A stretch of DNA of 64,000 nucleotides, taken from NCBI RefSeq assembly GCF_000226295.1, contig NC_016025.1, forward strand, positions 248,001-312,000, read 5' to 3'. Source of the stretch: Chloracidobacterium thermophilum B (GTDB lineage: Bacteria; Acidobacteriota; Blastocatellia; Chloracidobacteriales; Chloracidobacteriaceae). Each line of letters opens with the position of its first letter. Positions within the stretch are counted from its first letter, which is position 1. Under the pieces are notes generated by a model, which did no database searches, was not told the DNA's origin, and was given only the letters and a program-made list of their open reading frames with translations. A program made the position numbers and the translations under genes. Below are positions 62,370 to 64,000 of this stretch, piece by piece.

Positions 62370-63881
62370 ATGTCTGCTCCACACACCGCACCCGATACTC
62401 CGGCGACTGCGGACCTGCCGACCTACCAGATGCTCATTGACGGACAGCTCGTTGGGGCTGAAAACGGGCGTGTTTTTCACACGGTTTCGCCGGCCGATGG
62501 GATGCCGCTGGCGGCGGTTCCCCATGCTTCAGTCGCCGACGCCGAGCGGGCGGTACAGGCGGCGCGTGCAGCCTTTGAACTGGGCACCTGGCGCAATGCC
62601 GACGGCTCGATGCGGGCGAAGATTCTGAACCGGCTGGCTGACCTCATCGAAGCCAATCTCGATGTTCTGGCGCAGCTTGAAGCTATGGATCAGGGCAAGC
62701 CGGTTGGCTATGCCCGCGCCTTTGAAATCCCGGTGGTGGTGGACACGTTCCGGCACTTTGCCGGCTGGGCTGACAAAATCTACGGCGAAACCATCCCGGT
62801 GCCGGCATCGGGATTGGATTTTACGTTGCGGGAGCCGGTGGGCGTGTGTGTAGGGTTTGCGCCCAACAACTATCCGCTGGTGTTGGCGGCGTTCAAAATC
62901 GCTCCGGCACTGGCGGCTGGCAACAGTGTGGTGCTTAAGCCATCGCCGGCAACGCCGCTCACGGCGCTGAAACTGGGCGAGTTGTGTGTGTCCGCCGGAC
63001 TGCCCGATGGGGTGCTCAATATCGTCACCGAACCGGGGCATGAAGTGGCGGCTTACCTGCTTGAACATCCTGAAGTGGATTTGGTGTCGCTGACCGGTGG
63101 GACGGAAACCGGCAAGCTGGTGAGCCGGGCCGCGGCCGGGACGCTCAAACGGGTGCTGCTCGAACTTGGCGGCAAGTCGCCGTTCATCATCTGTGCCGAC
63201 GCCGACATGGAGCTGGCCGTGACGGGCGCGCTGATGGGGACGTTTTACAACTCCGGCCAGACCTGTACGGCGAGCACGCGGATTTTCGTCCACCGCGCTG
63301 TGTACGAGGAATTCCTGGAGCGCTTTGCTGCGGAAGCTGACCGGCTCGTAGTGGGTCCACCGCTCGATGAGGCGACCAACAACGGCCCACTCGTGACCCG
63401 CAGCCAATACGAGAAGGTGCTGGGTTACATCGAATTGGGGCAGGCAGAAGGCGCACGGCTCATCACGGGCGGCACGCATCCGGCCGGGCTGCCGGAAGCC
63501 GGCAACTATCTGCGCCCCACCATCTTTGCCGACGCGCACAATCGCATGCGCATTGCGCAGGAGGAAATCTTTGGGCCTGTGGCGTCGGTCATTCCTTTCG
63601 AGGATGAAGACGAGGTGATTGCCCAGGCCAACGATTCGGTTTATGGGCTGGCGGCTTCCGTCTGGACGCGCGACATCAAGCGCGGTCTCAGCATGATGAA
63701 AGCCCTGCGTGCCGGGCAGGTATGGATCAACAACCACAACATCTTTTTCCCGCACGCGCCCTTTGGGGGCTACAAGCAAAGCGGCAATGCCCGTGAGGGA
63801 GGCGCGGAGGCGCTGCGCCACTACACGCAGGTCAAAAATGTCTATGTCGAACTGGGGGATATGTTGCTGACCCCGTTCTAG
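62370..63881 (+). CDS. NAD(P)+-dependent aldehyde dehydrogenase (betaine-aldehyde-type)
   Basis: The enzyme oxidises an aldehyde to its acid in the cytoplasm. The 503-residue protein has ALDH motifs: FAPNNYPLVLAAFKIAPAL, VVLKPSP, SLTGGTETGK (cofactor), the general base Glu in VLLELGGKSP, the catalytic Cys in NSGQTCTASTR, EEIFGPV and PHAPFGGYKQSG. The pattern and length fit the betaine/gamma-aminobutyraldehyde group, but substrate is not determined by these motifs. Start 62370 has AAAGGA upstream. It is divergent from hpnH and ends at a strong hairpin. Confidence 0.93.
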   Translation: MSAPHTAPDTPATADLPTYQMLIDGQLVGAENGRVFHTVSPADGMPLAAVPHASVADAERAVQAARAAFELGTWRNADGSMRAKILNRLADLIEANLDVLAQLEAMDQGKPVGYARAFEIPVVVDTFRHFAGWADKIYGETIPVPASGLDFTLREPVGVCVGFAPNNYPLVLAAFKIAPALAAGNSVVLKPSPATPLTALKLGELCVSAGLPDGVLNIVTEPGHEVAAYLLEHPEVDLVSLTGGTETGKLVSRAAAGTLKRVLLELGGKSPFIICADADMELAVTGALMGTFYNSGQTCTASTRIFVHRAVYEEFLERFAAEADRLVVGPPLDEATNNGPLVTRSQYEKVLGYIELGQAEGARLITGGTHPAGLPEAGNYLRPTIFADAHNRMRIAQEEIFGPVASVIPFEDEDEVIAQANDSVYGLAASVWTRDIKRGLSMMKALRAGQVWINNHNIFFPHAPFGGYKQSGNAREGGAEALRHYTQVKNVYVELGDMLLTPF

Positions 63882-63895
63882 GTTTCAGCCGGAGC

Positions 63896-63926
63896 GCCCG
63901 CTCACGATGTGCCATCGTGAGCGGGC
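63896..63926. terminator. 14-bp hairpin between convergent genes
   Basis: GCCCGCTCACGATG (63896-63909) pairs perfectly with CATCGTGAGCGGGC (63913-63926) around a 3-base loop, 14 bases after the aldehyde dehydrogenase stop. No U-run follows on either strand, so it is not a classical intrinsic terminator, but its position between converging genes suggests a bidirectional stop or mRNA-end protection. Confidence 0.55.
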
Positions 63927-63947
63927 CGTCGGTTGGACGAGGGCGTA

Positions 63948-64000
63948 CTAACTGGTTTTTTCGTCATCCGGCAGAGCGATTTCATCCACATCGCTGAACG
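63948..64000 (-). CDS. C-terminal tail of a gene entering from the right edge
   Basis: On the minus strand a frame open from the right edge ends at TAG (63950-63948) and reads FSDVDEIALPDDEKTS. The acidic, polar composition is like a real protein C-terminus, and a convergent gene would explain the hairpin at 63896-63926. Only 16 residues are visible, so no product can be named. Confidence 0.4.
   Translation of the reverse strand, partial: FSDVDEIALPDDEKTS

Noticed and set aside
62161-62628. Possible small gene upstream of the aldehyde dehydrogenase
   Set aside because: It overlaps the dehydrogenase in another frame, lacks a ribosome site and has no recognisable features.

Overview
The window (high GC, dense, long operons joined by 4-base ATGA overlaps) looks like an acidobacterial chromosome. 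The combination of a complete alternative complex III, an A2-type caa3 oxidase, hopanoid side-chain genes, a bacillithiol gene, an Oar-like TonB receptor and a transcarbamylase-type arginine pathway would fit a thermophilic phototroph related to Chloracidobacterium. That assignment is inference from gene content; no rRNA is present to confirm it.

Left part. Positions 1-735 carry the end of a DUF4097-like beta-strand protein. Positions 856-7558 are a defence island: decayed ends of DUF499- and DUF3780-like genes, a DarT DNA ADP-ribosyltransferase, a DarG antitoxin with an extra C-terminal antitoxin-like domain, a PIN toxin, a large DUF1156 DNA methyltransferase and a short PLD nuclease. The island ends beside tRNA-Phe(GAA). 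Then come a lone LivM permease, an APC amino-acid permease, a nucleotide-sugar dehydrogenase and an NtrB/NtrC-like pair.

Arginine and surface polysaccharide (15.2-30.1 kb, + strand). Two palindromic ARG-box-like sites overlap a near-consensus promoter upstream of argR. The run continues argG, a small membrane protein, argH, a DUF1611-like P-loop gene, argC, an acyl-ornithine transcarbamylase and argB. The transcarbamylase carries a proline at the position that marks N-succinylornithine rather than N-acetylornithine enzymes. The run passes by an ATGA overlap into an FkbM methyltransferase and polysaccharide genes (three glycosyltransferases, a Wzy-like polymerase, a sugar epimerase, a WcaF-like acetyltransferase).

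Middle (30.2-49.1 kb, - strand). A TonB-dependent Oar-like receptor with its own terminator and a PhzF-like gene lie downstream of a 14.4 kb respiratory cluster: actA-B-C-D-E-F, an actG-position gene, sco, coxB (with fused cytochrome c), coxA, coxC, coxD and ctaB. These genes encode quinol oxidation by ACIII, transfer to a caa3 oxidase, and copper and heme supply for its assembly.

Right part (49.6-64 kb). bshA and rsmB are followed by a nonaheme cytochrome coupled to a lipoprotein with two GlcG/HbpS domains. Next is a hopanoid side-chain cluster: hpnI, two half-size DMT/SMR membrane proteins, hpnK, hpnJ, a secreted LolA/DUF1571-like protein and hpnH. An aldehyde dehydrogenase, a strong hairpin and the tail of a converging gene close the window.

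The best candidates for something undescribed are the DarT / DarG-antitoxin fusion / PIN module inside a broken methyltransferase defence locus, the paired half-transporters embedded in the hopanoid operon, and the nonaheme cytochrome/GlcG-lipoprotein pair.
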